DNA of 52,214 nt from Deltaproteobacteria bacterium (GTDB lineage: Bacteria > Myxococcota_A > Polyangia > JAAYKL01). Made by a program: the position numbers and the translations under genes. This document shows, piece by piece, positions 16,391 through 25,163 of the stretch. The stretch's first letter is position 1, and each line of letters starts with the position of its first letter. The stretch is taken from positions 1-52,214 of the forward strand of contig JAUXHN010000006.1 in the NCBI GenBank assembly GCA_030621515.1, given 5' to 3'. A model generated the notes under the pieces. That model saw only the letters and a program-made list of their open reading frames with translations, did not search any database and was not told the DNA's origin.

Positions 16391-17758
16391 ATGAAGGAAT
16401 CCCCACAGACCGTGCTTACAGAAGTTGGAGACACCGCCATCAGCTACGGTGTGGACGGTCTTCCCCTGGTAGAGGAAATTCGGGTTCAACTGAAGGTGAC
16501 GATGGGGGTGGACTCCGGCAGTACGGTGGTGCTCCCACGGGCGGGGATCGTCGTGGGGGCCGGCACGGATGCCGGTTTCAAGATCGAGGACGCTTCGGTT
16601 TCCCGCAAGCACGCGCAGCTGGTACCGGTTCCCGGCGGGGTGCACGTATTGGATATGGGGAGCACGAACGGAACCGTCTTCGAAGGAGTGAGAATCTCCG
16701 AAAAGGTGGTTCCACTTGGCTCAACGCTGACCCTGGGCAAGGCGAAGATCGAGCTGATCAGGTTGGTGGACAGTCAGGTGCTGCCCCTGTCGCGCAGGAG
16801 AAAGTTCGGTGAGCTGATAGGTTCGTCCGAAATCATGCGCCGGGCCTACGCACTTCTCGAAAGAGCGGCGGAGGTGGACATCACTGTACTCCTCGAGGGC
16901 GAGACGGGCACCGGCAAGGAGCTGGCCGCCAAGGCGATACACAGGAACTCCGCTCGAGGTTCCAGGAACTTCCATATCGTGGACTGCGGAGCAGTGTCGC
17001 CGACGCTCATCGAGGCGGAGCTGTTCGGCCACGTTCGGGGATCCTTCACCGGAGCCGACCGGGATCGCGCCGGCGCGTTCGAGCACGCCCACCAGGGGAC
17101 CCTCTTCTTCGACGAGATCGGCGAATTGCCGCTCCCATTGCAACCCAAGCTCCTGCGGGCAATCGAGACTCGGGAAGTGCGCAGGATCGGCGGTTCGGTG
17201 CGAATTCCGGTCGACGTGCGATTCGTGGCTGCCACCAACAAGAACCTGTTCGAGGAGGTCAAGAAGGGCAGATTTCGCGAGGATCTCTACTACAGGCTCA
17301 ACGTCTTCAAGATCGTCTTGCCGCCCCTGCGCGAGCACAGGGACGATATACCGTTACTGGTGAAGCACTTCATGGAAATAGTGGGCGGACATCCCCTTTC
17401 CGACGAAATACTCGAACGCATGATGCAAATGGACTGGCCGGGCAATGTTCGGGAACTGAAGAACGCCGTGGACAGGGCGATAGTGCTCGCCCGTGGGGAG
17501 AAGCGGGTTGACGTTGCGACATCGCCAAAAGAGTCAGGCGATGAGACGACCGACCTCTCCGGGGTGAAGGTGGACACAACCAGGCCGTTCAAGGAAGTCA
17601 AGGCCGAGATAGTGTCCTGTTTCGAGTTGTCCTACCTGGTACAGGTTCTCGATCGAACCGGCGGGAATATCTCCGCCGCCGCGCGGGAGTCCGGGATCGA
17701 CCGCAAACACATGGAGCGCCTGATCCGCAAGCACCACATCGACATCAAGGCCCGCTAG
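16391..17758 (+). CDS. FHA-domain sigma54 enhancer-binding protein
   Basis: A 455-residue transcriptional activator. An FHA domain (about 35-125; SRKHAQL, GSTNG) replaces the usual receiver domain. The central AAA+ domain (about 138-370) has Walker A GETGTGKE, the sigma54-contact loop GSFTGAD (GAFTGA in most), Walker B FFDEIG and the arginine finger region FREDLYYRLNVF. A Fis-type helix-turn-helix (GNISAAARESGIDRKHMERL) ends the protein. It should open sigma54 promoters when its FHA domain binds a phosphothreonine protein; the kinase is not known. The ATG at 16391 is chosen because an excellent promoter lies just upstream; longer frames would run into dapA. Confidence 0.94.
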   Translation: MKESPQTVLTEVGDTAISYGVDGLPLVEEIRVQLKVTMGVDSGSTVVLPRAGIVVGAGTDAGFKIEDASVSRKHAQLVPVPGGVHVLDMGSTNGTVFEGVRISEKVVPLGSTLTLGKAKIELIRLVDSQVLPLSRRRKFGELIGSSEIMRRAYALLERAAEVDITVLLEGETGTGKELAAKAIHRNSARGSRNFHIVDCGAVSPTLIEAELFGHVRGSFTGADRDRAGAFEHAHQGTLFFDEIGELPLPLQPKLLRAIETREVRRIGGSVRIPVDVRFVAATNKNLFEEVKKGRFREDLYYRLNVFKIVLPPLREHRDDIPLLVKHFMEIVGGHPLSDEILERMMQMDWPGNVRELKNAVDRAIVLARGEKRVDVATSPKESGDETTDLSGVKVDTTRPFKEVKAEIVSCFELSYLVQVLDRTGGNISAAARESGIDRKHMERLIRKHHIDIKAR

Positions 17759-17905
17759 TTCAGCGTTCATAGCCTATCCCATGACCGGTACCATTTCTGT
17801 AGGGTTTGGGATATGATCGTGGATCAAAGACGACATACGATTTCGGCGGGCGGGGGGAATAGGCATGCATGAACCTTTGCCGGCGATCGCCGCCTGGAGG
17901 GAAAC

Positions 17906-19609
17906 ATGAGACTCAATTTCTTTACGGCCAGTCTCGTCGCCATTGCGGGCCTGTGCACTGCGGCAGGGGCTCACGCACAGGGGGGCGACCGCATCAATAA
18001 CCCCTACAAGGGCTGGGGCGAGGGCGGCAACGACGAGGGCGAGTTCGCGTTCGTCGTGATGGTGACCTCCAAGGAAATCGTCTTCGATGCCGGCACCCGT
18101 GCCGGGGTCAAGACCGGCGATCGAGTGCGTATCTACCGCACCCTGACTGTGCGCCACCCGGTGACCGGAGAAGAGATCTCGGACAAGTTCCCCATCGGAA
18201 CCGTTCGGGTCGCCAGGGCCAGCGAGCTGCTCTCTATCATCAAGCAGACCAAGAAGCTTGACCATCCACCCAAGGTAGGGGATCTGGTTATGCTCTCGAG
18301 CGCGGATCCCAAAAAGAAAGAGCCCGCTCCGGCCAAGGCGACAAAGGCGGTCAAGCCGGTCGCCAAGCCGCCGACGAAGCAGCCCCGGTCGGCGCTCGCC
18401 GCAGCGGATTTGGACAAGCGGGCCCTGGGCGTGGCGTTTACGGCCAGCCTGGGTCGGCCCCTCTCGATACGCCTGGGACACTACAGGCGGTTCCTCGAGA
18501 ATTACCCTACGAGCGCCTACGCCACGGCGGTGGCCCGCGAAGTGGGTTGGCTCGAGAGCATTATGAGAAAGCTCGAGAAGGGCGCCGGCGGACCCTGTGT
18601 CGCCGAGCCGGAAGATGGGGTTGGCGGGGCGGCTGTGCTGCACTCTCCGATCACCACTCTCGAGGTTGGCGATGCTGCCCAGGTGGTCGTCGCGATCGTG
18701 TCCAAACAGCCGGCCCATGGCGCGCGCCTGTTTTTGCGAAAGGTCGGCGATGAGGGCTTCGATGAGATGGCGCTGGAACCTACAGGCGCCTACTACTTCA
18801 GGGGCGTGATTCCAGAGCAATACGTCAGCGAACGGGGACGCTTCGAGTACTTCATCGAAGTCGCCTTTGTCGAGGGAGAGTCGGTGCCGAAGGTGGCCAG
18901 CGGCGCGAACCCACATGTTGTCAATGTCACCACCCCGGTAGTGGACAAGATCGAACGTGAAGATCGTTCCGTTGCGCGGGTCATGTTCGAGTATGTCAAT
19001 TTCGATATGGACGATGGGGTTGACGACGAGTACTGGGCATTCGAAGCCGACTACTTTTACCGCATCTCCACCTTCCTGTACGGGGTTCGCGTGGGGATGG
19101 GCATCTTCACCGGCACCGGCGGCGATCTGAAAGAAATCGAGGAGAGCAAGGACAACAACCGGGAGGCGGCGGTGAACTACGGTTACATCGAAGGGGAGTT
19201 CGAGATAGTGCCGATTTTCCACTTCATGCTCCGGCTGGCGGCGGGCAATCACCGGGCTTCAGGTGACGATAACGCTGTGATGAACAGCGTGTACGGGTTC
19301 GAGGGGGGAGTGCGGATCGGAGAGGAGCGCAAGACTAACCTTGTGGCTTCCGGGGCGGTGCTGCAACGTATCGGTTACGAGGCGCGCCTGGCACTGGCGA
19401 TCAACGTGTTCAAGCGGGTGCCGATCAGCCTGGAGGGGTTGGTGACCAATTACCCGGTGAACGACTCCAGTCCAGGTCTTCGAATCGTGCTGGGGACCGG
19501 CTATCGCTTTACGGATTGGCTGGCGATCCTGGCGCGCGGGAGCTGGAATGCACGGACGATCAAGCACACTGGATTCGGGGGGGGCGCCAGCCTGGCGCTG
19601 TCCTGGTAA
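17906..19609 (+). CDS. Exported envelope protein, probable outer-membrane beta-barrel C-terminus
   Basis: A 567-residue protein with a signal peptide ending in AHAQ. Residues about 45-135 form a small domain with TRAGVKTGDRVRIYR and VGDLVML, similar to the C-terminal domain of FlgT. A Lys/Ala/Pro linker, a helical part (170-225) and an Ig-like strand region (240-345) follow. The last 210 residues have alternating amphipathic strands and end in ALSW, as outer-membrane barrels do. No function is known. The ATG has a GGAGGGAAAC box. It is the first gene of a two-gene unit and related to the next. Confidence 0.75.
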   Translation: MRLNFFTASLVAIAGLCTAAGAHAQGGDRINNPYKGWGEGGNDEGEFAFVVMVTSKEIVFDAGTRAGVKTGDRVRIYRTLTVRHPVTGEEISDKFPIGTVRVARASELLSIIKQTKKLDHPPKVGDLVMLSSADPKKKEPAPAKATKAVKPVAKPPTKQPRSALAAADLDKRALGVAFTASLGRPLSIRLGHYRRFLENYPTSAYATAVAREVGWLESIMRKLEKGAGGPCVAEPEDGVGGAAVLHSPITTLEVGDAAQVVVAIVSKQPAHGARLFLRKVGDEGFDEMALEPTGAYYFRGVIPEQYVSERGRFEYFIEVAFVEGESVPKVASGANPHVVNVTTPVVDKIEREDRSVARVMFEYVNFDMDDGVDDEYWAFEADYFYRISTFLYGVRVGMGIFTGTGGDLKEIEESKDNNREAAVNYGYIEGEFEIVPIFHFMLRLAAGNHRASGDDNAVMNSVYGFEGGVRIGEERKTNLVASGAVLQRIGYEARLALAINVFKRVPISLEGLVTNYPVNDSSPGLRIVLGTGYRFTDWLAILARGSWNARTIKHTGFGGGASLALSW

Positions 19610-19620
19610 AGGAGGTCACG

Positions 19621-20937
19621 ATGCGACGTATCTATATTGAATTCGCCCTGTCGCTGGCCTTCCTGGTTGCCGTGAGCTCAAGTGCCACGGCGACGGCCGA
19701 CGACAAGAACAAGGAACAACCCGCGACGATTGAAGATGATGCGGAGCCGGCCGACGCAGAGCCGCCGGACGAGACCGCCACAGACGACTCCGACGTGGAC
19801 CAGCCTGCAGCCCGGACGGCTGATACCCAGGCGCCACCACCCGCTGAACAGGGCGATGGTGCCGGCAAGACCCGCGCCGCCTCTGTCGGATTCCTGCATC
19901 AGCCGATCCCCACAACGCGGGCGGGCCGCTCGATCGTGATCAGCGGGAAGATGAACCGCAAGTGGATGATCAAGCGTGTCAGGCTCGCCTGCCGGTGGGG
20001 CTCTGACGGTGAGTGGAAGGAGATTCCGTTCAGGCGCTCGTCAACGGGGAACGCGGTGGCCACGATCCCGGTGGAGTTCGTGGAGTCGCCGGGGGTCGAC
20101 TATTACGTCTACCTGGCTCCAGAGGAGGACGGCGGCGAGCCACAGGAGTTGTTTGCCGCGCGGGACGATCCGTATCGCGTGATCGTCCACGGCTTCTCGT
20201 CCAAAACCCGCTACGGTAGCCGCCTGGCGGAGTGGGACGGACGGCTGTCCCGGATCGATCTCAACTACGGCTACTCGAACTTCGGCAAGAACCTCGAGCT
20301 GACCGGGGATCCCGCTCCTCAACCAGGGGATCCGGAGCCAACGAGGAAAACGGATCGCGGCAACGTGTATCACGAGGTGAACATCGCCTACACTTACCGC
20401 TTCCTCACCTACCTGTACGCGATGCGGGTTGAGATTGCCGCGCTGGCCAACGACTTCGCCGACTTCAAGCCCTTTACCGCATCCAAGGACGAAGAGATCG
20501 GCCCCGGGATGTACGCGATCTCCCCATCGCTGGAGTTCGAGTTCGCCAAGTACTTCGGGATGTCATTGCTGGCGCGCCTCGGCATTTCCGAGGAGTATTT
20601 CGAGGGCGGCGGCGGCATGTCCGTCAGGGTCGGCCGGATCAAGAGCACGCGGCTGGATGTGGGGTTCGAGGGAATGACCCACGCGGGCTGGCGGCTGTTT
20701 CTGCGCTTCGAGTGGGACACGGTGCCCCACTTGCCGATGGCGTTCAATATCGAACGCACCCAGTGGTACGCGGCGGAGTCTTACGCCGTGGAGGACTGGG
20801 GCAGCCGGTTGTACTACGAAATCAGGGCTTTGCTCCCGGCGGGGATCGGACTGCGGATGCACGCCGGCTTCGCCGCCCGGGACCAGGCGGTCGAGGGCGG
20901 GTTGGTGATCGGCGGCGGTGCGTGGGTGGATTTCTGA
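19621..20937 (+). CDS. Exported envelope protein, paralogue of the upstream gene
   Basis: A 438-residue protein with a signal peptide ending in ATAD. An acidic Ala/Pro linker (about 30-80) is followed by an Ig-like strand domain (about 83-195) starting at HQPIPT, and a C-terminal part rich in aromatic amphipathic strands ending in WVDF. The order Ig-like domain plus barrel-like tail is the same as in the upstream protein, so they probably arose by duplication and may work together in the outer membrane. The start is the ATG at 19621 with a perfect AAGGAGGT box; it follows the previous stop by 11 bases. Confidence 0.75.
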   Translation: MRRIYIEFALSLAFLVAVSSSATATADDKNKEQPATIEDDAEPADAEPPDETATDDSDVDQPAARTADTQAPPPAEQGDGAGKTRAASVGFLHQPIPTTRAGRSIVISGKMNRKWMIKRVRLACRWGSDGEWKEIPFRRSSTGNAVATIPVEFVESPGVDYYVYLAPEEDGGEPQELFAARDDPYRVIVHGFSSKTRYGSRLAEWDGRLSRIDLNYGYSNFGKNLELTGDPAPQPGDPEPTRKTDRGNVYHEVNIAYTYRFLTYLYAMRVEIAALANDFADFKPFTASKDEEIGPGMYAISPSLEFEFAKYFGMSLLARLGISEEYFEGGGGMSVRVGRIKSTRLDVGFEGMTHAGWRLFLRFEWDTVPHLPMAFNIERTQWYAAESYAVEDWGSRLYYEIRALLPAGIGLRMHAGFAARDQAVEGGLVIGGGAWVDF

Positions 20938-20938
20938 T

Positions 20939-22249
20939 TCAGGCTTCGCGGGTCAGGTCGTCGAGGGCGGTGAGAGTCTGTTCGAGGGTAGAGATCTCAT
21001 CCAGATCCTGCTGGAGAAACGCGTCGATTCGCTCCCTGCGCGCAAGGGCGGTATCCGTGTCTCTCGACGATCCCTTTCGATATGCGCCCATCAGTATCAG
21101 GTCCTCGTTTTCGCCAAGCGCTCCTTGCAGGCGTCGAAGCGTGTCGGCGGTCTGCCGGTGCTTCCTGGAAACGATAGAGCCCATCACCCGGGAGATGGAT
21201 CTCACCACGTCTATGGCCGGCCAGCGTCCCGCGCCGGCGAGCCTGGCGGACAGGACGATGTGCCCGTCCAGTAGGGAGCGGGCCTCCTGGGCCACCGGAT
21301 CGTCATCGGTGCCCTCGGTGAGCACCGCATAGACGGCGGTGATGGATCCAACGCCGTCGCGCCCGGCGCGCTCGAGCATCGCGGGAAGGGAGGAAAAGGC
21401 GGAGACGGGAAATCCCGCCCGGGCGGGAGCCTCTCCCAGCGCGAGGGCGATATCCCGGCGGGCACGAACGACCCGCGTGAGCGAGTCCACGAGAAGAAGA
21501 GCGTGCTTCCCTTGCGATCGAAACCACTCGGCCACGGCGGTGGCGGTCTCCAGCGCCTGTACGCGAACGAGCGGCGGAGCGTCCGCAGAGGCGAGCACCA
21601 CCACCGAGCGGCCAAGCCCCTCCTCGCCGAGGATCCCGTCGACGAATTCCCTGACCTCGCGACCGCGCTCTCCCACCAGGCAGATCACGAACGCGTCGGC
21701 CGCGGCGTGCTTCGCCAGGGTGGCCAGAAGGGTGGACTTGCCCTCTCCGGGCCCGGCGAATAGCCCGATCCGCTGACCCTTTCCGATCGCCAGGCATCCG
21801 TCGATGGCCCTCAACCCGGTCACGAGTTGCTCGTCGATGGCGTCCCGCGACATGGGATCCGGCGCGGGGCGATGGAGGGGCCAGGGTTGCAGCTCGAAGG
21901 GTTGGGGGAGCCCGTCCAATGGAGCACCGAATGGGTCGATCACTCGTCCAATCAGGGCGTCGCCGCACGGGATTGTTCCGGCGGCTTCGACGATCTCCAC
22001 CCGATCGCCGACACCTATTCCGGTGGTGGGGGAAAGGGGCAGGAGCCTTGCCCGTTCTCCCTCGCAACGGGCCACTTCGGCGCGGATCACCGGTCCACCC
22101 GGTGTGGAGGACACCTCCACCCGATGACCGATGCGGGCACCGGGAAGGAGCGCTTCCAGGCCGAGCTCGTTCACGGAAATGATCTTTCCGGTTATACCCG
22201 CGAGGGAGCACGCCTCGACCTGCCTGGTCAGCTCATCGAAATCGACCAT
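20939..22249 (-). CDS. FliI/SctN-type secretion ATPase, orphan
   Basis: A 436-residue member of the flagellar/type III secretion ATPase family, which is related to F1-ATPase beta. Walker A is GPGEGKST, where most FliI proteins have GSGVGKS. Family segments are recognisable: EAPARAGFP, LPAMLERAG, SITAVYAVLTEG, ARSLLDGHIVLS and PAIDVVRSISRVM. The ATG at 22249 is preferred; it gives the short N-terminal domain typical of the family. These ATPases unfold and feed substrates into an export gate. No export-gate, rod, needle or flagellar gene is visible in the window, so the ATPase is an orphan here. It is the last gene of a seven-gene minus-strand run. Confidence 0.92.
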   Translation of the reverse strand: MVDFDELTRQVEACSLAGITGKIISVNELGLEALLPGARIGHRVEVSSTPGGPVIRAEVARCEGERARLLPLSPTTGIGVGDRVEIVEAAGTIPCGDALIGRVIDPFGAPLDGLPQPFELQPWPLHRPAPDPMSRDAIDEQLVTGLRAIDGCLAIGKGQRIGLFAGPGEGKSTLLATLAKHAAADAFVICLVGERGREVREFVDGILGEEGLGRSVVVLASADAPPLVRVQALETATAVAEWFRSQGKHALLLVDSLTRVVRARRDIALALGEAPARAGFPVSAFSSLPAMLERAGRDGVGSITAVYAVLTEGTDDDPVAQEARSLLDGHIVLSARLAGAGRWPAIDVVRSISRVMGSIVSRKHRQTADTLRRLQGALGENEDLILMGAYRKGSSRDTDTALARRERIDAFLQQDLDEISTLEQTLTALDDLTREA

Positions 22250-22259
22250 GGAAGAGTGG

Positions 22260-23351
22260 TTATCTCGAAATCCGTCTGCGGGCAATGACAATGATGCGCC
22301 GGGTGACGAGGGCGATGACCACGGCAAGGAGGACAACGAGGAATCTCATGGTTCCGCTCTGCGGGGCCTGGCTGCAGTCGAAGATCTCCTCGAGAATCGG
22401 CAGGGAGGGATCCATCCGGGCTATGTCCGCCCATTTGGAGTTGCAAAAATCGTTTTCCGCGTTGCACCCCGGCTCGTAGATCATCCAATCGTCGAAGAAA
22501 CGCTCCAGATCGACGGCCATGACGTCATCGTCCGAAGCAATGATCGCCAAAAAATCGGTGGTCGCTTCGAGCGCGCCGGCCGCGATATCGACGGCCTCCT
22601 TGTTGCAGCGGTCCATGGCCCACGAGTGGCGAAGCCCGTCACGATCCTGCTTGTAGCTGTACGATACAGCGTCCACGTAGTTGGCCACGTGGCGTATACG
22701 GTGGAGGTCGTCGCTTCGGATCGTGTGTGAAAAGGAGTCCTGCACCGCGTGTGTGGCGACACCCAGCAGGAATGCCGGGGCCCAGATCTTCACGTCGACC
22801 ATGCCGTAGAACTCGACGTAGAGGGGTATCTTCACCACCTGCTCGGCGGGTGAGCGATTCCTCGCTTCCCGCATGGCCTCCAGATTGGCCCGGATGAAAT
22901 CCAGGCCTCGTTCTATGGCGAGCTCGTTTCCGGCGGAGTAATCGTCGTTCACCTCCCGAAGGAAATGATCCTTCTGCCGGTGAGGATCCCTGTGCACCTC
23001 TCGAAGGGATTGCACGTTGGTTATCGACTTGCCGCGATTGTCCGGATATCTTGCTCCGATCATGAAACTCACGGTCGTGAACTCCTTCGCGTCGCTTTCG
23101 AACTCCAGGTTCATTGTGCGGGTGATGTAGTCACTGACCGCCTTCCAGACATCGTCGGTGGGAACCTGAACGGAAATATCGGGCTCAAAAAGACCGCTTG
23201 CGAAGAGGTCCTTCGCCGCGCGGTAGGTCATCTGCTCGTGGCACGGGTCGGTGAAACCGGTGTTTATCGTGTATGCCAGGGAATCGGAGGCGACCGTCAG
23301 GAAAAAGGCGGCGACCAGGCATATCCCCATCATGATCCGATGACGGCTCAC
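22260..23351 (-). CDS. Exported zinc phospholipase C/S1-P1 nuclease-like protein with C-terminal anchor
   Basis: A 363-residue protein. A signal peptide (cleaved near SLAYT) is followed by an all-helical domain with the metal-ligand pattern of the zinc phospholipase C/P1 nuclease fold: CHEQMT, KDHFLREVND and the signature LGVATHAVQDSFSHT. The C-terminus is a single membrane helix followed by a run of Arg (RRIIVIARRRISR), a tail-anchor like those used for surface sorting, though the exact MYXO-CTERM Cys motif is missing. The GTG at 23351 overlaps the previous stop by 4 bases and has a GGAGGTG box, which settles the start. Confidence 0.78.
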   Translation of the reverse strand: MSRHRIMMGICLVAAFFLTVASDSLAYTINTGFTDPCHEQMTYRAAKDLFASGLFEPDISVQVPTDDVWKAVSDYITRTMNLEFESDAKEFTTVSFMIGARYPDNRGKSITNVQSLREVHRDPHRQKDHFLREVNDDYSAGNELAIERGLDFIRANLEAMREARNRSPAEQVVKIPLYVEFYGMVDVKIWAPAFLLGVATHAVQDSFSHTIRSDDLHRIRHVANYVDAVSYSYKQDRDGLRHSWAMDRCNKEAVDIAAGALEATTDFLAIIASDDDVMAVDLERFFDDWMIYEPGCNAENDFCNSKWADIARMDPSLPILEEIFDCSQAPQSGTMRFLVVLLAVVIALVTRRIIVIARRRISR

Positions 23352-23926
23352 AGGGACACCTCCACGGTCAGCACCGTTCTGTATTCTATTTTTCTGATTC
23401 CCGGATCCCCGAGGACCGGCGCCAGGAGCGTTACGGACAGCGGGCTCACCTCCAGCGTAACCTTGCGGCTAACGGACCAGCGGAGGCTGATGGGTCGCAG
23501 GTCAAGGAAGAGGCCGGTGGTGCCTGCCTCGTCGAACACGGTATCGAACATCAGGGTAGACGTGCCGAAGGCGATACTCGATCGCACGCGATCATTGAAG
23601 GAGAGACGTTCCGCACCGGCGGCGAAGTTGAGAACGCCGTTGACGAGATCCAGATCCACCTCGCTGACCATCCAGAAATCCCGTTCGAATTGAACGAAGA
23701 CGCCCCATTTTTCCTTCCGCCAGCCCAGCCGTCCAGCGTATCCGAAGCCGCCGGCGATGTTGGAGTTCTCGGCGTCGTCGTTGAAAAAGGCGGCGAACTG
23801 CTCGATCTGGATGTACAGAGTGTGGTCCGGTGGGATCGTCACGTCATGGGCGACGCCCTTTGTCGAGTGGCAGATTAGGGCCAGAAGCACCGGTAATGCA
23901 GCAACGATGATTGACTGACTACGCAA
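23348..23926 (-). CDS. Outer-membrane-like protein, copy 2 of a tandem pair
   Basis: A 192-residue exported protein. After a signal peptide (ending near GVAHD) it is built of alternating amphipathic beta strands, consistent with an 8-stranded barrel or beta-sandwich. It aligns along most of its length with the next upstream protein (for example GYAGRLGWRK vs AYAGRIGWRK, SFNDRVRSSIA vs YFNDNMRISLA, YRTVLTVEV vs YRTVLLIDF). The start is TTG at 23926, supported by a GAGGA box 8 bases upstream. The stop overlaps the start of the phospholipase-like gene. Function unknown. Confidence 0.72.
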   Translation of the reverse strand: MRSQSIIVAALPVLLALICHSTKGVAHDVTIPPDHTLYIQIEQFAAFFNDDAENSNIAGGFGYAGRLGWRKEKWGVFVQFERDFWMVSEVDLDLVNGVLNFAAGAERLSFNDRVRSSIAFGTSTLMFDTVFDEAGTTGLFLDLRPISLRWSVSRKVTLEVSPLSVTLLAPVLGDPGIRKIEYRTVLTVEVSL

Positions 23927-23937
23927 CTTTCAAATCC

Positions 23938-24546
23938 TCATGTTTCAAAATCAATCAACAGCACGGTACGATAACTCATGTAGACAAGAGGGATACCCGT
24001 AAGCACCGGCACGACCATGGCAAAGGTGAAAGGATGAAGCTCGATGGACACAGCCTTTCCCGGCTTCCATCTGAACCCCGCAGGGCGAAAGTCGAAGAAG
24101 AAACCCGTCGAACCCGGAGCGTCCAGTTGTGACCGAGTCAACAATATGGAGGGGCCCGCCGCGAGGCTGATGCGCATGTTGTCGTTGAAGTAGCTGTACC
24201 CTGCGCCGAGTCCCAGATCCAGCACCTGCAATGACAGGCTGTCCTCGTCCGCGCTCTCGATATCTCGCCAGAAGCCGTGTTCGACCACCATGAACAGATC
24301 CCAGGGGGGTTTTCTCCAGCCGATTCGTCCGGCGTACGCAAACGATCCGAGCTTGGCGTTCCCCGAGATGAACTGGCCGAGGAAGGAGAGGTTGGTCTCC
24401 ACCTGGCCGAATAAATGGTTGTCAGGCGCCTCGGTCCGGTCCACGGCAGCGGTCTCCACGGAGTTGTCATCCGCTCCGATCTCCAACACTGGAAGCGTGC
24501 AAGAGAGAAGCGCTGTTGTGAAAGCGAGGTATCTATTGAGGCGCAT
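23938..24546 (-). CDS. Outer-membrane-like protein, copy 1 of a tandem pair
   Basis: A 202-residue exported protein with a signal peptide ending near LEIGADD. The mature part has about eight amphipathic strands and a GSTGFFFDFRPAGFRW segment that also appears, as GTTGLFLDLRPISLRW, in the downstream copy. The pair clearly comes from a duplication that has diverged widely. The ATG follows the yqgE stop with no gap (TGA-ATG), so it is read through coupling. No family was recognised. Confidence 0.72.
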   Translation of the reverse strand: MRLNRYLAFTTALLSCTLPVLEIGADDNSVETAAVDRTEAPDNHLFGQVETNLSFLGQFISGNAKLGSFAYAGRIGWRKPPWDLFMVVEHGFWRDIESADEDSLSLQVLDLGLGAGYSYFNDNMRISLAAGPSILLTRSQLDAPGSTGFFFDFRPAGFRWKPGKAVSIELHPFTFAMVVPVLTGIPLVYMSYRTVLLIDFET

Positions 24547-25122
24547 TCAGGCGTCGCCGACGATGGGAGCGATGTTGATGGGATCTATACCCAGGCTCGT
24601 GATTGCGCTGCGCCACTTGTCTTCGATGGGAACGTCGAATATCAGTTCGTGATTGCACGGTATGTTGATCCAGGCTCCTGTCTTGATCTCGGAAACCAGC
24701 TGGCCCGGTCCCCAGCCCGCATACCCCAGGCAGAACAGGTAACGTTCCGGTCCGCGCCCCTCCGAGATGTCTTTGAGGATCTCCCGGGACGCGGTGACCG
24801 CGATATTGTCTTCAAATACCCGAGTCTCGGGCCCATGCCACTCCGAGGAATGGAGGATCCAGCCAAGCTGCGGCGCCACCGGTCCGCCCATGAGGATCGG
24901 GGGATGCTCGGCCACTTCGATTGGGTTTTCGAGGACCAGTTCCATCTCGGTCAGCACGGTGGCCAGATCGATATTCGACAGCTGGTTGATAATGAGCCCG
25001 ATGGAACCTTCGTCGCTGTGCTCCATCATGAAGACCAATGTCTTCTCGAAGAACGGATCGCGCATGTGCGGCGCGGCTGCCAGAAAGCCGGGTGCGATTG
25101 TAGATTCCATTTGAGAAATCAT
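24547..25122 (-). CDS. yqgE: YqgE/AlgH family protein (UPF0301)
   Basis: A 191-residue cytoplasmic protein of the YqgE/AlgH family. The family pattern is complete: FLAAAPHMRDPFFEKTLV near the N-terminus, GSIGLIINQ, GGPV, and the signature LGYAGWGPGQL near residue 135. The biochemical role of the family is not settled. The ATG at 25122 has no clear ribosome binding site; an ATG four codons later is an alternative. The gene follows the IF-2B-related gene by 41 bases in the same operon. Confidence 0.93.
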   Translation of the reverse strand: MISQMESTIAPGFLAAAPHMRDPFFEKTLVFMMEHSDEGSIGLIINQLSNIDLATVLTEMELVLENPIEVAEHPPILMGGPVAPQLGWILHSSEWHGPETRVFEDNIAVTASREILKDISEGRGPERYLFCLGYAGWGPGQLVSEIKTGAWINIPCNHELIFDVPIEDKWRSAITSLGIDPINIAPIVGDA

Positions 25123-25163
25123 GCATCGAAAGCACGCTCAAGTCGAGCATGAGGTTTAGAATC

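Noticed and set aside
17774-19252. Long open frame of 492 codons on the reverse strand inside the envelope-protein gene
   Set aside because: It mirrors a gene with a signal peptide and good ribosome binding site; the frame has no domain and arises from high GC.
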